A DNA stretch of 64,000 nt, from contig NZ_JAKREW010000009.1 of assembly GCF_022347545.1 (NCBI RefSeq), positions 62,001 to 126,000 of the forward strand. The letters run 5' to 3'. This DNA comes from Terribium retamae (GTDB taxonomy: Bacteria > Pseudomonadota > Alphaproteobacteria > Rhizobiales > Rhizobiaceae). Below the pieces are notes generated by a model. It was given only the letters and a program-made list of their open reading frames with translations, had not been told where the DNA came from and did no database searches. This document shows positions 63,844-64,000 of the stretch, in pieces (position 1 is the stretch's first letter; the number at the start of each line of letters is the position of its first letter). A program made the position numbers and the translations under genes.

Positions 63844-64000
63844 TGACCGCATACCTCCTCAAGCGCGTTGCCATCGCCTTCGCAACACTGGTGCTGGCCT
63901 CTATCGTCGTCTTTGCCGTGCTGGAAATCCTGCCCGGCGATCCGGCACGCCTGATGCTCGGTATGAATGCCACTGCCGAGCAGGTCGAACAGGTGCGCAC
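63844..64000 (+). CDS. Peptide/nickel-type ABC transporter permease (5' end only)
   Basis: The first 52 codons are visible: MTAYLLKRVAIAFATLVLAS with the following IVVFAVLEILPGDPARLMLG. The N-terminal helix and the LPGDPA motif are typical of DppB/OppB permeases. It is the second gene of the operon, after the substrate-binding protein. GCGAAGGAAAGG lies upstream and could serve as ribosome site within or just after the repeat. Confidence 0.9.

Noticed and set aside
1..64000. CRISPR arrays, tRNA or rRNA genes, prophage or insertion sequences
   Set aside because: No regularly spaced repeats, cloverleaf-like segments, rRNA sequence, transposase or integrase frames were found on reading both strands.

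Overview
The window reads as chromosomal DNA of an alphaproteobacterium of the order Hyphomicrobiales (Rhizobiales), most likely Phyllobacteriaceae (Mesorhizobium/Aminobacter type). The support is the gene content: an LdtR-type MarR regulator, an AcpXL-LpxXL very-long-chain fatty acid (VLCFA) lipid A cluster, RirA next to a HmuPSTUV heme locus with IRO- and ICE-type sites, a magnesium-type HemB, a Bpt leucyltransferase and rhizobial-style palindromic repeats. No genus-level marker (rRNA, recA) is present, and I see no rRNA, tRNA, CRISPR array, prophage or insertion sequence.

Layout. 1-2.2 kb: LdtR (cut by the left edge), a DUF6163-like membrane protein coupled to 3-hydroxyisobutyryl-CoA hydrolase. 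2.3-14.9 kb: hemB, then a patchwork of accessory genes (PPK2, GT90 glycosyltransferase, GntR/MFS pair, DUF423, a TetR/TetA-like pair with two tet-operator-like palindromes, a LacI regulator with three operators, OpgC, an esterase), then RDD protein and bpt. 15-24.6 kb: transporters, a TetR/HxlR divergent pair with tandem operators, a polysaccharide deacetylase, an ECF sigma factor, parC, a secreted protein and a GNAT acetyltransferase.

24.7-37.2 kb is the most coherent block. It holds a self-sufficient CYP102 (P450 BM3-like) fusion divergent from rirA, then a complete heme acquisition locus: hmuPSTUV on the minus strand and, divergently, the outer-membrane receptor hmuR, an unrecognised secreted four-cysteine protein, a TonB-like energy transducer and an IsdG-type heme monooxygenase. 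Together these would take heme across the outer membrane (HmuR/TonB), through the periplasm (HmuT), across the inner membrane (HmuUV) and degrade it (HmuQ/HmuD-like), with RirA, Irr and HmuP as the likely regulators.

37.1-49.1 kb is mainly catabolism: macro-domain protein, bifunctional PutA with PutR, a diheme cytochrome c peroxidase whose N-terminus is encoded by an interspersed repeat, a FixH-like protein, a KDG kinase-like sugar kinase, galactose mutarotase, succinate-semialdehyde dehydrogenase, an AEC transporter and a histidine phosphatase. 49.3-54.4 kb is the VLCFA cluster acpXL-fabF2XL-fabF1XL-adhXL-lpxXL. It lacks fabZXL, and a repeat sits between the two synthase genes. 54.7-59.3 kb is a cytoplasmic-type three-subunit molybdoenzyme, best read as SoeABC sulfite dehydrogenase. 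The right end holds an L,D-transpeptidase, an M20 deacylase, an OsmC protein and the start of a peptide-type ABC transporter operon.

Most start codons were chosen by Shine-Dalgarno position, so they often lie downstream of the longest open frame.
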